Positions 35,731-45,865 are shown, counted from the first letter of the stretch. The stretch: 64,000 nucleotides of DNA from an uncultured Flavobacteriaceae bacterium (GCA_905479745.1 CAJQNO010000039.1:1-64000), one strand, 5' to 3'. Notes: generated by a model from the sequence alone, not told the origin. A program made the numbers and translations.

Positions 35731-36971
35731 TTCACAACTCCTTTCGTTTTGTTTTTCAAAGGCAAGCCACAAAAACCGGGATGCACTTCATTTGCCATGA
35801 TCTTACCGTTTAGAATGTAGTTCATATATTTTGAACCATATCCGTCCACTACAAACCGATCTGTGTATACAGTTCCCCTAACAACACCCTCAAGCTCTAA
35901 ATTACCTATACAATATACATCGCCTTCAACAATAGAACTCTCTTCTATGACAATACTCGTATTGGTGTGATCTTGTAGATTTCGTTTGGGAAAATACATG
36001 ATATTACCCTGAATAAAGGAATTTTTTGATAATATAATAGGTTCTTCTCCTTCTGGAACAGGTATTTTAAAATCGATATTTGAATCTTCAACCACCACTG
36101 AAGAGGGGTAAGTGAGGTCAACATTTTCTTCGATGATTATTTGTTCACTTGCTAAAAAATGCACGGTACCTTTAAAGCCGGACTTAACAACTATCTTGGG
36201 AGCGACCACTTGGATATCTGTGAGTTCAGCAAACCTTTCCACGATGATCTGTGTTTCGCTTTTAATAATGATATTACCAATATATTTACCCGAAAGTGTT
36301 ATCGGTCCTGGATTATATACCAGCCTACTTGGTTGCAGAAATGAATTTGCATTAAGATCTCCTTGACTTATACCTTCCAGCCCCGAAAGGTATCCTGGAT
36401 TTAATAAGGAGCGTGTGAATATAATCCAACCATCATCGATTTGAGGTAAGGACCTGGAACTTCTTTTAATTTGTCCCTCGACAAGCTGGCTTCCTGAATA
36501 ATTAATGTTATTTATCCTCCCTGGTTTGATGCTCTTGTCCGATAGATAAGCATCACCTTGAATCTTGGTATCGCCAACCACCGTAAGTGGAGCGTCATTA
36601 TTTGAAACATACAGGGAAATTGGCGGTGATTCCGTTCGCTTTCCAACCAGTCCTATTTTTGAAAATGATTTAGACTTGACCTCACCTGTAGATTCTATTA
36701 GTGCATACGCTCCCCAAAACTTTTTCTTTATCGTTGTCGTTCCATTCTCAAATGGAACGACCAATGAATCACCAATATCTTCAGCTGCACTTAATCCTAT
36801 ATTAAATCCGATTTTGGTTTCCTTAATCGCCGTTTTCATAAAACCGGATTGGGTATTAAAAAACTGGTGTGTATAGGAGAGTGTAAGAAATGAGCCCAGA
36901 AGAATGGCGACGATAACGGAAACCAAAATCGCAAATTGAAGTGCAGAAGCATTTAGTTTCTTTTGTAACAT
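35718..36971 (-). CDS. Large pseudopilin-like protein with beta-helix domain (GspK/PilX position)
   Basis: In this 417-aa protein the N-terminus (KKLNASALQFAILVSVIVAI) resembles a prepilin with Ala before the cleavage point but without Glu at +5, as in GspK. The rest is repeated short strands (PLTVVGDTKIQGDAYLSD, IIIEENVDL, VVVEDSNIDF, IVIEESSIVEGDVYCIG) that suggest a polymer-like beta-helix, as in bactofilins, in place of the usual GspK fold. It probably caps the tip of the filament and may contact substrate. Confidence 0.72.
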   Translation of the reverse strand: MLQKKLNASALQFAILVSVIVAILLGSFLTLSYTHQFFNTQSGFMKTAIKETKIGFNIGLSAAEDIGDSLVVPFENGTTTIKKKFWGAYALIESTGEVKSKSFSKIGLVGKRTESPPISLYVSNNDAPLTVVGDTKIQGDAYLSDKSIKPGRINNINYSGSQLVEGQIKRSSRSLPQIDDGWIIFTRSLLNPGYLSGLEGISQGDLNANSFLQPSRLVYNPGPITLSGKYIGNIIIKSETQIIVERFAELTDIQVVAPKIVVKSGFKGTVHFLASEQIIIEENVDLTYPSSVVVEDSNIDFKIPVPEGEEPIILSKNSFIQGNIMYFPKRNLQDHTNTSIVIEESSIVEGDVYCIGNLELEGVVRGTVYTDRFVVDGYGSKYMNYILNGKIMANEVHPGFCGLPLKNKTKGVVKWLY

Positions 36972-37435
36972 TACATTCTTTCAAATTCTTTGATTTGACC
37001 CTGGTAACTAAGCCTTAAATAACTGTTATTTCCGCGAATCACCCTTACGTCTTCAACGACATCCCCTTTTCGCATTAAAATCTGCTGGCCGTTTACTTTG
37101 ACAATGAATACCCTTGACGTGGAATTGTTATCCGAAACAAGTCCGAGGTATTCAATATTGGGCCACTTGATTACGTTATTGACCCTTTTAGATGGTTCGA
37201 TGTTTTCGGGGACAGATGATCTATATGCGGTTCCAAGAAAAGGATCTTTCTCAACAGGCAATAAATCAAACTTTTCCTTTGGGTTTGATTTAGGTGGTGT
37301 AAAGGTAGGTGCGGAAAGTTTTTGATTATTCACTGAATCCGATGAGCACGAATCAAAAACTCTAAAAAAAACTAATGCATAAATCACTACCACAATAGGT
37401 AGTAAAATGGCAGTTATTTTTTTGTTCTTCAGCAT
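36971..37435 (-). CDS. Inner-membrane clamp protein, GspC/PilP-like
   Basis: This 154-aa protein has one N-terminal membrane segment (ITAILLPIVVVIYALVFF), a Pro-rich linker, a VEKDPFLG motif and a C-terminal homology-region domain (WPNIEYLGLVSDNN, FIVKVNGQQILMRKGDVVED). GspC and PilP use this domain to contact the secretin. The start overlaps the preceding stop by one base. Confidence 0.8.
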   Translation of the reverse strand: MLKNKKITAILLPIVVVIYALVFFRVFDSCSSDSVNNQKLSAPTFTPPKSNPKEKFDLLPVEKDPFLGTAYRSSVPENIEPSKRVNNVIKWPNIEYLGLVSDNNSTSRVFIVKVNGQQILMRKGDVVEDVRVIRGNNSYLRLSYQGQIKEFERM

Positions 37436-38370
37436 TATTCATTTACTGTGAAATTAAAGACTGCACTGTCGTTGCTTAGGTTCCCAGCCTCATCATATGC
37501 TCGCATAAACCAGGAATACTCGTCATTATCAAGATTAGTTGAATAAGGCGAGTTGACCTGCTCTTTTATTACCAGATCGGTAAGATTTACGTCCCTGTAG
37601 ACGAATAAACTATCCAATTCATTACTTCCAGAAATAGGGTCTCTCGTCCATTCAAAAGTAACATCCTGGGAATTTAGTACAGAACCATCAGCCGGAGCCG
37701 TTAATTGGGGGACATTGGGATTGGTAATATCAATTAAGATATTCCTGGCAGTGTATAAAGTTGTTTCAATTCCATTCTCTGCTCGAACCTTCCATATACG
37801 TTCACCTTCTGTAAAAGTCACTTGCAGGGTCGTGTCCTGTGTTGCCAGTTCTTGTAACACATTTCCACCGATCTCGATTACCTGGGTTCGATACAAGGTT
37901 GCCCCTTCCACAGAATTCCACTTAAGCAATTGGGATTCTTCGTTGGTAACCAAGTTGTTCTGAGGAGCAATTAAAAGTACCGTGTTGCCTGAAAAATTTG
38001 GAACTGGGACTATACTAAACCGGGCAGAAGAATATTCAGTTGAATAGTTGCTGTTCTTAGCACGAACACGCCACTCATAATTCCCGACATTCATATTTAG
38101 CTCTTTGAAAGTGATGGAATCCTCTGTATTTAGCAATAGCTGCTGTGTGTTATCAAAATCTGGCGTTGCTACTTGAATTTCATAGCTTGTTGCGTCTTCC
38201 ACTTCTTCCCAGTCAAAAAAAACAGTAGTTGATGAAACTTCCACACCATCCGCCGGTGCCAACAGAACAACACTTCTATTACTAATATCCGGTTCAATTA
38301 ATAAGCCCCCGTCATCACAGGAATAGAGAAATAATACAATGATCGATACAAGTATTGGCCTCAATTTCAT
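37435..38370 (-). CDS. Lipoprotein with three fibronectin III-like domains
   Basis: This 311-aa protein has lipoprotein signal MKLRPILVSIIVLFLYSCDD. Three repeats each start with LAPADG/IAPQNN/TAPADG and contain FDWEEVEDATSYEIQV, LKWNSVEGATLYRTQV and FEWTRDPISGSNELD. Such Fn3-like lipoproteins bind partners at the outer membrane. It lies between GspC and the RHS genes with single-base overlaps on both sides, so it is an integral part of this operon, perhaps a pilotin-like or docking protein. Confidence 0.75.
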   Translation of the reverse strand: MKLRPILVSIIVLFLYSCDDGGLLIEPDISNRSVVLLAPADGVEVSSTTVFFDWEEVEDATSYEIQVATPDFDNTQQLLLNTEDSITFKELNMNVGNYEWRVRAKNSNYSTEYSSARFSIVPVPNFSGNTVLLIAPQNNLVTNEESQLLKWNSVEGATLYRTQVIEIGGNVLQELATQDTTLQVTFTEGERIWKVRAENGIETTLYTARNILIDITNPNVPQLTAPADGSVLNSQDVTFEWTRDPISGSNELDSLFVYRDVNLTDLVIKEQVNSPYSTNLDNDEYSWFMRAYDEAGNLSNDSAVFNFTVNE

Positions 38371-39062
38371 TAAAACTTTATTTGACTTTTTCTTTCCGCC
38401 TTACGTGCTGATTTATAGGTACTGTTGCCGCAATCAACGTCTTTTGGAACCAGGTCCATTATACCGACCTTGTATCCACTTTTAACGCCCCAGCAAAAAC
38501 TGTGCGAATCATAGTCGACGATATTCATTTGCGAGAATTCAATTTGGTAAAAGATCTCGTTCTCTCTTCTTAATTCAATTGACAAGGTACGCTCTTTGGA
38601 TTGAATTAAGTATGATTCATCCGAATTCTCAATTTTACTCTTTATTTCTTCCGGGAGATCCACAAGAACTGAAGTGACAATTGAATTATTTTCTGACAGT
38701 TTCAAGTAAGACAACACCTCTTTATTCTTATTGAGTTGCTTTAACAAAGTAACAAAATCCTTTATTTCGATCGAGGTCAGAACACTATCCCGGTTCTGTT
38801 TTATTTCTATTGAATCTTGCTTACTGAAGAGAGTACGCTTTTTGAATGTAACATAAGAGATCTTGAGTCTGATTGGGGTGCTTAACTGTACGACCGTTTT
38901 TGGATGATTCACTTCTTCCAGTAGATAGTCTGAAAACACTCCTATTGTCCCAAGTTCAGGTAAAGATCTATTTGAGGTTTTAGAATATTGAATTGATTGA
39001 CATGAGCTGATTACAAGTAATAACAAAACGAGGTTCAAATTCAATAATCTCTTAACTGACAT
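38370..39062 (-). CDS. Lipoprotein of the secretion operon, unknown
   Basis: This 230-aa protein has lipoprotein signal LNLVLLLLVISSCQSIQYSK. The rest is a mix of strands and Lys/Glu-rich helices, with a late Cys-containing part (SHSFCWGVKSGYKVG, KDVDCGNSTYKSA). No family is recognised. It shares one base with the Fn3 lipoprotein gene downstream. It may be a pilotin for the secretin, inferred only from its type and place. Confidence 0.7.
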   Translation of the reverse strand: MSVKRLLNLNLVLLLLVISSCQSIQYSKTSNRSLPELGTIGVFSDYLLEEVNHPKTVVQLSTPIRLKISYVTFKKRTLFSKQDSIEIKQNRDSVLTSIEIKDFVTLLKQLNKNKEVLSYLKLSENNSIVTSVLVDLPEEIKSKIENSDESYLIQSKERTLSIELRRENEIFYQIEFSQMNIVDYDSHSFCWGVKSGYKVGIMDLVPKDVDCGNSTYKSARKAERKSQIKF

Positions 39063-39081
39063 ACCAATAATTTACAAAATT

Positions 39082-39489
39082 CTATAGTTCGTAAGCAAAA
39101 CAATCGAGAGTAGCACCAAAGTCAATATTTTCTCCAGCGTTCCTACTGTCGAAAAAAAGATAATCACAAGTTTCATTTGCGCCTATAGTACCACATATTC
39201 CCGGACCGGAAATCGTATGAGGTATCCCGTTAATATTCATAATGAATTTTGGTTCTCCATTTACTGTGCTCGATGTATTGTTTGTTATTTTAGCCGTTAG
39301 TCTATAGCCGCGTTGATTATTATTTTCTACCGGTTGAAATGAGGTTTGAGATATTGTGACCTCTGGGATTTGCATCACGGTAGCACAAATCTCAGCCGTA
39401 GGATCACTTTCGGCATTGTCATCATCACTTTTGCATGAAAAGGTAAATAATAGTATGAAAACCGTAAAGGCGTATAATAAATATTTCAT
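39082..39489 (-). CDS. Small lipoprotein, unknown
   Basis: This 135-aa protein has lipoprotein signal MKYLLYAFTVFILLFTFSCK with an acidic DDDNAESD linker, which in Bacteroidota can act as a surface-export signal. The rest is beta-rich (TISQTSFQPVENNNQRGYRL, AKITNNTSSTVNGEPKF) like an Ig or C2-like sandwich, with four more Cys. It may coat the surface near the secretion pore. Confidence 0.7.
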   Translation of the reverse strand: MKYLLYAFTVFILLFTFSCKSDDDNAESDPTAEICATVMQIPEVTISQTSFQPVENNNQRGYRLTAKITNNTSSTVNGEPKFIMNINGIPHTISGPGICGTIGANETCDYLFFDSRNAGENIDFGATLDCFAYEL

Positions 39490-39514
39490 GAGGAAGATTT
39501 GAAGTTTGTAGAGG

Positions 39515-40165
39515 TTAATTTAACGATATTCCTAATAGTAAAGAAAAGGTGTTGATTTGCGTTTCGGTTGTACTCTCGTTTATGTCGATTAAGCTATAAT
39601 GATCTCGAAGTTCGATGATGAAATTGTTCTTTTCAGAAACGGGTATCAGAACACCGATACCACCGGCAAGCCCGCCATCACCCTTAACATATAAGGAGGT
39701 TTGATCTTCGTCATTGAATTTCGCATTTAATAAATAGCCGGCATAACCTCCTAGGTTAAAGAATATGAATACTTTGCCATCTTTAAGAGTGTATCTTGCC
39801 ATTAACGGAAGAGACAAATAATTATAGTGGAACTTGTCGTTCACATTTACTATCTGCTGGCCTCCACCGCCAGGGAGAATGATCTGTACATCAAAATCTG
39901 AAACAATAGTCTTTCTCTCATAACTCAATCCGGAGATCAACGACCATTTTTCGTTTAACAGATATTCTCCTTCTATGCCTACTGCAAAACCTACTCCAGA
40001 CTTAAAATCAGCGCCAAAAGTGTTATTGACGTAGTTTGAAAGATTTATTCCGGCACGAATATTAAACGTAAATTCTTTTTGTGAAAATGAGGAAATTGAG
40101 CATAGGAAAATGCAAATTATCAGATATTGAGCTAAATATTTACTCTTTAAAGAATTATTAATCAT
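39515..40165 (-). CDS. Outer-membrane beta-barrel (PorT/OmpX-like)
   Basis: This 216-aa protein has signal peptide LIICIFLCSISSFSQ, then the Bacteroidota pattern of small barrels: FNIRAGINLSNYV, GFAVGIEGEYLLNEKWSLIS, YLSLPLMARY and a C-terminal strand INTFSLLLGISLN. Eight strands are likely. Its place between the RHS genes and the pseudopilins suggests a partner in crossing the outer membrane, but barrels of this type are also common passengers. Confidence 0.75.
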   Translation of the reverse strand: MINNSLKSKYLAQYLIICIFLCSISSFSQKEFTFNIRAGINLSNYVNNTFGADFKSGVGFAVGIEGEYLLNEKWSLISGLSYERKTIVSDFDVQIILPGGGGQQIVNVNDKFHYNYLSLPLMARYTLKDGKVFIFFNLGGYAGYLLNAKFNDEDQTSLYVKGDGGLAGGIGVLIPVSEKNNFIIELRDHYSLIDINESTTETQINTFSLLLGISLN

Positions 40166-40187
40166 TAGTTATAATTCAATTTGTATT

Positions 40188-40571
40188 TTAGATATCATCT
40201 GGACTCAAAAATAGAATTTGTAGTGAGTCTTTATCATTCTTCACGGAATATACTTCAAATAGAAACCTCTTATTTTCATAAATTTTCATTCTTCGTGTTC
40301 TCAGGTTGCTTCTTAAGACCTCAATGTAGATTTTTTTAATCTGAATCGTATCAATTTTATTGGTTTTCTCAGTCGTTAAAATGACGTAGCCTTTTGGGAG
40401 ACATTTGTCAATAGAAAGTTCAAAGGAATTATCTAAGCCATAATTAATTCTCTCTATTTCTTCAATATCTTTTTCGTCTACATTAGTATCTGAACAAAAT
40501 GGATCACATCCATTTAGCAAGGTACTTGTAATGAAGATTATTGAAATATATTTTAAAATCAATTTCCCCAT
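40188..40571 (-). CDS. Lipoprotein directly after the RHS protein, immunity candidate
   Basis: This 127-aa protein has lipoprotein signal LKYISIIFITSTLLNGCDPF, followed by a small alpha/beta domain with no known family features. Its start overlaps the RHS stop by 13 bp. A small gene overlapping the toxin-domain end of an RHS gene is the usual place for an immunity protein. As a lipoprotein it would act in the periplasm or at the outer membrane, which would fit a toxin acting there. This is inference. Confidence 0.65.
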   Translation of the reverse strand: MGKLILKYISIIFITSTLLNGCDPFCSDTNVDEKDIEEIERINYGLDNSFELSIDKCLPKGYVILTTEKTNKIDTIQIKKIYIEVLRSNLRTRRMKIYENKRFLFEVYSVKNDKDSLQILFLSPDDI

Positions 40572-43500
40572 AATGAATAATGAAAACTGTCATGAGCGCC
40601 AAGCAAATTATTATAAACGTCTTTCCATTCAAAAGCAGTATCACCTAACCCAAATATAGCTCTATGAATTGATCCATCTCTCCAATTGCCAATATCTCTT
40701 CGAATATTCTGTATTTCATTAGATTGAGCAATTGAAGTCCCTAGCCACAACCCGTATCTTCGAGTAGATATAAAAGTGGCGGCACGGTGTTCAAATGCAT
40801 TGTTTACTACTCCACCGTTGTCGGGTCGCAATATATTGTCACGCCAAGCTACCAGTTTCAATGCAAAATCAACTGATTCATATTTCTCTGCCATATAATT
40901 TACTCCCCGTCCGTATTGATCATAATTAGGCACTAATTTATCAATCTGAGAATAAATGAATTCAGCGCTGTAGAGATCAAAGTTTTGTACAAATCTAATC
41001 ATTGCATGATCCCCAGAGAATAAGGCGTCATTTCCGATAGCTCTAAATAATAAACCTAAATACTCATCAGTATAATTTCGTGGACCAACACCCCCATCAT
41101 GGAATGGTTTTATTTGTTGAAACAAATCATCATTAATGAAAAGTAATTGATCAACTCCGTCATTTACCTTTATTCTTTCTCCTGTATCTACGTTTAAATA
41201 TTCTGTAGGTGGCGAATATCCCCCATCAGGATCTATTCGGGTAATCGGGTTATTACCCATTCCAAGATATGGAGAATTAAATTGATTTGCCGGATCGGTA
41301 GTCAACCACCTACCAATTCGTGCATCCCACAGCCTTAATTCAAAGGCTTCCATCCCAGTTTCAGAATCTTTTTCCTGGCCCTGGTAGGCGTAACGATATT
41401 CGCCTTCAATATTTCTTCCAGGCATCGGCATACCAAAGGGATAATAATCCTTATATGCTAACATAATAGGAGTGTTGGTTGTTGTTACATCGGTAACTTT
41501 TATATTATCTAGATAATAGATGTTTTCGACTAAATCGTAATTATTTGTTAGGTTAAAGGAAAGGTAAGAAGTACCTGTGTTCAATGCTGTATAGCTAAAA
41601 ACATATAATCCATTTTCTGTGGCGGTGTTTACTGTATATACTCCAACACCTCCTGTATTAGCCACATACTCAAGATGATTGGCAGTTTCATCGAGATCCA
41701 CTTCGAACTCAATACTGTATGTATTACCGGCGGTTACAGGAAATCCTATAGAGATCGAATTTGAAGGACCACTAGTTACTTCGGCTTTTAGTCTCTCATT
41801 GGTAGTATCAATGCTTAATGTTGTATTCGTACTGCTCCAACCGAATGGGACCGACGAGATCCCGTTAAAATCTTCATCGTAAACAATAGTTGAATTACCA
41901 TCTCGCTGAATTACTGCTCTCACATTTCCGAGATGGTCGGCAAGCTCATATTTGAACAAATTGTCGGTATCTGCAGATCCGAGCCTAGATTCTCCATATA
42001 TTGGATATTCCAGGTTCTGTACGACCGTTTTGCTTCCCGGGATATTCGGCAAGTTGTAAATTGCGATGGGTCGTCCAGAAGCATCTCTTACATAATATGT
42101 TTGTGGATTAGTCCCACTATCCGTAATAACCTTTTTCTCTATCCTATGCCCTCGGTCATCATAGTAAAACTCTACTTGCTCATCACTATCGCTAACGGTA
42201 GAAGCAATAACTTTAACGAGTCCATTGGCATAATAATCATAGGAGATTTCGTCCTGTTGATTTAGTATTAGTTGCCCAATGGAATTATATGAATAATTAC
42301 CAGGACCTTGATCTTTAATGTCACCATCATTCCCGGAGTTTCCGGATGTATCATCAACATATTCTAGTTGATTCGTGCCGGAATCATAATTGTACTGAAG
42401 TATGTCCATTTCATTACTTAAGCCCGAACCCTTATTTCTATTTAGCGTTAAAATATTGCCATTTGAATCGTAGTTAAGATTAAACACTTTGTAGTCATTG
42501 GCTAACGATGGTGAATACGTTCCCCCCAGGTTTACAGTACCGAAGGCAGCGCTTTGCAGCCAATTTCGGTTGTTGTATTCGTATAGATAACTGTTCTGAG
42601 TACCACCTGAGTTCAATCCTTGCGTACCCCATCGTAATCCTTTAATGTTTCCATCGTATCGGTCATTTCCACTGGTTGAATAATTTATGTTGCTTCCAGT
42701 GCGGGTGTAGTCTCTTTCGTGATAATCAATTAAGAATCCAAAGGCATCATTTTGGTCAGATCCTGGATCGTAACTACTATTTAACCCTGGATGATTAATG
42801 GCTTTTAATTGGCCGTTAAAAGTATAAGTATAATCGATACCTTGTAATCCTTCAGCTAGTTCAACTCTTTTTAATTCTCCTGTTTCATAATAAAAGTAGC
42901 GGGCATGTTCTATGAAATTAACATTATCGCGTGATGTCTCCACTTTTGTTAACTGCCCCAGTTCATTATACAAATACCTGTGAACAAATCTTTCCGTTGG
43001 GTCCTCCAATTGGTATACTAGCTTTTCAATTTCACCGGTTGCTTCATCGTACACATAATCAATTGTCTTTGCACCCAGTCCATTAACAAATTGAACCATC
43101 CATTCCACACGTCCGTATACATCATAGCTGAACCATGTTGTGTTAGTTTCAGGATTCTTTGTGTAAGTTTTAGATACATTTCCATCTACAAATTGCTGTA
43201 CCCTGGGTACTGTTTCTGCCATAGGTGGAGGATAGGATCCATAAAGAGCACTTTGTAGTGCTTCCGTATCTTTAATATCATAAACCGAAAAGGTTTGCTC
43301 TTTACAGGTTAACGGATCCACTACCCAATCTCCAGGCGGAGGTGGTGTCGTACTTGGGGCAGCGTTTAATTCACTCATAACCATATTGGTCACCGCTGCA
43401 CCTTCAGTATATAACGTTCCATCCACTAACATCGAAGGAAAGGTTGTCAATTCATCATCCCATGCTATCAACTGATGTATTACTTCATCATTCTTCTTAA

Positions 43501-45853
43501 ACATCAATTCGTTGTGATTTCGCTCAATGTGGAATTCATCGATTGATGAATAATAAGTAACATTTTGAGCTAACGTCTTACCTTCGCTCAATATGGAGAC
43601 TTGGTTGTTTGAGAAATAGAGGCCGTACTCTATTGTGGTATATAGACCATCTGCGTTGGTTTCAGAAATGCCTACAACACCTTCGGTATTAATGCTGAAA
43701 TTAAACGAGGCCACAAAGTTACCGTTACCTGTGGCTTCATTTGATACTATTCCAGAGTCATTCCAACTAGTTACTCCTATTTTGGTGAATGTACCCGGCC
43801 CTGAAGAGATACTATCTTGAACTACATAAGTAGGTATCAGTGTAGATACAACCGGAAAATAAGGAATCTCACTTTCGCTCACTCCACTTTCGATGGGGCG
43901 TGCACGATTATCATAATTGGTGTACGAAAACTCATCAAGAGCCAGTTGTTTTGAGTTTCTGGAAAATCGAATCTGCCCATCCTCACGGTAGATAAAATTG
44001 GCACTGCCTTCATCGGGACTCGATGTATTGTTAAGTTCTTTCAATGCGTTATGAGTATATAAACTGGACATTCCATGATTTGGAGTTCCCGTTCCCAAGT
44101 TTAAAGCAGAGACATCAAATCCTAATGGCTGAATTGATTTCTTAAGATTATTTGCAGTATCGTGATAATTTAAGGAGTAATCAAAATAATTGACTTTATA
44201 GCGAATACCTTTTGCACCAGGGTCGTGATTTATATTCCCTGATGAATTAATCGTTAACATAGTCTTGTATCCATCTAAGACACTATGTTCAATGCGGTAT
44301 ACATGACCACCGCTCATTGAAGTTATAGGCACGGGATCTCCGGTTCTAATGTCCCAAATATTATAGCCTGAAGTTCCACCGAGGAATTGAATGTCGGAGT
44401 TCAATATCCCAGTTGGGATATGAACATCAATGTAACCTTGTTCACCTATAACTGAGACCACCTCATACTTAGTTGGTCCTCCAGACCTGGCCGTAGCCAT
44501 AACGTTTCCTTCTAAATCTGAGAATGAAACTACCTCATTCCCATTTACATCAATCACGACAGTTTTATAGGCTCGATGCGTAATCAATTTGGTATTTGGA
44601 TCGTCCGTTAAAGGTGCTAGATTATTGGCCAGGAACCAACCTTCAGAATTCTCTGCGAAGTAATCCGTTCCAAATGCATAATACAATTCTTGGGTGGCGG
44701 GCATCTCATAGCTGAAGCCTTGTGGGAATCCATCTTCAGGATCAAGAATGTCACCGTCGCCATTTAAATCCATTATTTTTCCACCGGAAATCATTCTTAC
44801 GTTTCCAGGATTCAGCTGGTCAAAAACCGTTCTACTATATGGACGGCCGAAGGCGTTGTCTTGATAGGGTTCAATAGAGTTGTTCACACCGTAATACCAA
44901 CCTAAAGTTCCTGTAGTCACATCATCCAGAACTGGCGGTTTCTCTGGGTCCCATTCCAATTCTGTGTTGGTCACTTGAGTCCCATCAAATTGAAGAATAA
45001 AGTCATCTTCAAAAGTGAAATTTTGAGAAGTCCCATCTAATGGAGCACTAAGAGATTCCAAAGCAGGTCTGCCGAATATATCGTATCGGGTTTCTGACGC
45101 CCACGTTCTATTGGTTAGAAAATCTCGAGATAGGACCTGAGTAGGTTTAGCAAGGCAATCAAAATATACAACGTCCGCTGTGCGCATTTTACCTGAGTTG
45201 TCGTATGATTTCGTTAATAACCAATTCCTATCAGAATCTGTTACGGCAATGTCCGGATTTGTATCCGTTGTGAAGCTATTCGCGTTGATAGTAAATGACA
45301 CATTATCGGTATTCGTTCTTATTGCAATCCTTACATTTTGAATATAGTTATCTGTAACTATTTCTTCAGTACCATTGTATTTCAACAATATTTTATTGGC
45401 ATCCAATTTTTCCAATCTGATGGTGTCGCTTTGTTGTAGTGATACACTCGACAGAACTGTGATATTACCATTTGGCCCTTTGAAATAAAGTTCGTTCGAA
45501 GGATGGTAATAGGACAATGAATAGCTATTGTCGTGGACATCAAACAAACTAAAGGCATCCTCATACGTTAAGTAAAATGACATTGTATTTAAACCCGTTT
45601 GAGTTTCAATGGCCTGTCCGTTCAATTTAAAGTTTGTATACTCAACGTAACCTGTTTCATTGGTGCGTAATTCGCTATGGGAAAGCGAATATGATTCACC
45701 ACCGCTCGCCAAATCACTCTCTATTTCATTAGTTAGTGGATCAATAGTCAAATCGTTAATTTCCTCCCATGCGATCTGTTGAGATAGACCTAAAGTAGGA
45801 ATGCATAGTGTAATAATTAGAGTAAAGCTTACTATTCCGAATATGTTTTTCAT
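40559..45853 (-). CDS. RHS-repeat protein with variable C-terminal domain, Sec-exported
   Basis: This 1764-aa protein has signal peptide IFGIVSFTLIITLCIPTLGLS. Residues 200-900 resemble the DUF6443-type N-terminal region of Bacteroidota RHS proteins. YD repeats occupy about 950-1300 (YDVYGRVEW, YVYDEATGEIEKLVY). The RHS core follows (YPFGMPMPGRNIEG, LRLWDARIGRWLTTDPANQF, NPITRIDPDG at about 1535-1544). The last 219 residues are unrelated to the core and should be the toxin or effector; NNAFEHRAATFISTRRYG may be its conserved core. A TcC-like cage releasing its end by cleavage at DPDG is likely. It is followed by a possible immunity lipoprotein. Confidence 0.85.
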   Translation of the reverse strand: MKNIFGIVSFTLIITLCIPTLGLSQQIAWEEINDLTIDPLTNEIESDLASGGESYSLSHSELRTNETGYVEYTNFKLNGQAIETQTGLNTMSFYLTYEDAFSLFDVHDNSYSLSYYHPSNELYFKGPNGNITVLSSVSLQQSDTIRLEKLDANKILLKYNGTEEIVTDNYIQNVRIAIRTNTDNVSFTINANSFTTDTNPDIAVTDSDRNWLLTKSYDNSGKMRTADVVYFDCLAKPTQVLSRDFLTNRTWASETRYDIFGRPALESLSAPLDGTSQNFTFEDDFILQFDGTQVTNTELEWDPEKPPVLDDVTTGTLGWYYGVNNSIEPYQDNAFGRPYSRTVFDQLNPGNVRMISGGKIMDLNGDGDILDPEDGFPQGFSYEMPATQELYYAFGTDYFAENSEGWFLANNLAPLTDDPNTKLITHRAYKTVVIDVNGNEVVSFSDLEGNVMATARSGGPTKYEVVSVIGEQGYIDVHIPTGILNSDIQFLGGTSGYNIWDIRTGDPVPITSMSGGHVYRIEHSVLDGYKTMLTINSSGNINHDPGAKGIRYKVNYFDYSLNYHDTANNLKKSIQPLGFDVSALNLGTGTPNHGMSSLYTHNALKELNNTSSPDEGSANFIYREDGQIRFSRNSKQLALDEFSYTNYDNRARPIESGVSESEIPYFPVVSTLIPTYVVQDSISSGPGTFTKIGVTSWNDSGIVSNEATGNGNFVASFNFSINTEGVVGISETNADGLYTTIEYGLYFSNNQVSILSEGKTLAQNVTYYSSIDEFHIERNHNELMFKKNDEVIHQLIAWDDELTTFPSMLVDGTLYTEGAAVTNMVMSELNAAPSTTPPPPGDWVVDPLTCKEQTFSVYDIKDTEALQSALYGSYPPPMAETVPRVQQFVDGNVSKTYTKNPETNTTWFSYDVYGRVEWMVQFVNGLGAKTIDYVYDEATGEIEKLVYQLEDPTERFVHRYLYNELGQLTKVETSRDNVNFIEHARYFYYETGELKRVELAEGLQGIDYTYTFNGQLKAINHPGLNSSYDPGSDQNDAFGFLIDYHERDYTRTGSNINYSTSGNDRYDGNIKGLRWGTQGLNSGGTQNSYLYEYNNRNWLQSAAFGTVNLGGTYSPSLANDYKVFNLNYDSNGNILTLNRNKGSGLSNEMDILQYNYDSGTNQLEYVDDTSGNSGNDGDIKDQGPGNYSYNSIGQLILNQQDEISYDYYANGLVKVIASTVSDSDEQVEFYYDDRGHRIEKKVITDSGTNPQTYYVRDASGRPIAIYNLPNIPGSKTVVQNLEYPIYGESRLGSADTDNLFKYELADHLGNVRAVIQRDGNSTIVYDEDFNGISSVPFGWSSTNTTLSIDTTNERLKAEVTSGPSNSISIGFPVTAGNTYSIEFEVDLDETANHLEYVANTGGVGVYTVNTATENGLYVFSYTALNTGTSYLSFNLTNNYDLVENIYYLDNIKVTDVTTTNTPIMLAYKDYYPFGMPMPGRNIEGEYRYAYQGQEKDSETGMEAFELRLWDARIGRWLTTDPANQFNSPYLGMGNNPITRIDPDGGYSPPTEYLNVDTGERIKVNDGVDQLLFINDDLFQQIKPFHDGGVGPRNYTDEYLGLLFRAIGNDALFSGDHAMIRFVQNFDLYSAEFIYSQIDKLVPNYDQYGRGVNYMAEKYESVDFALKLVAWRDNILRPDNGGVVNNAFEHRAATFISTRRYGLWLGTSIAQSNEIQNIRRDIGNWRDGSIHRAIFGLGDTAFEWKDVYNNLLGAHDSFHYSLWGN

Positions 45854-45865
45854 AACCTACTTTAT

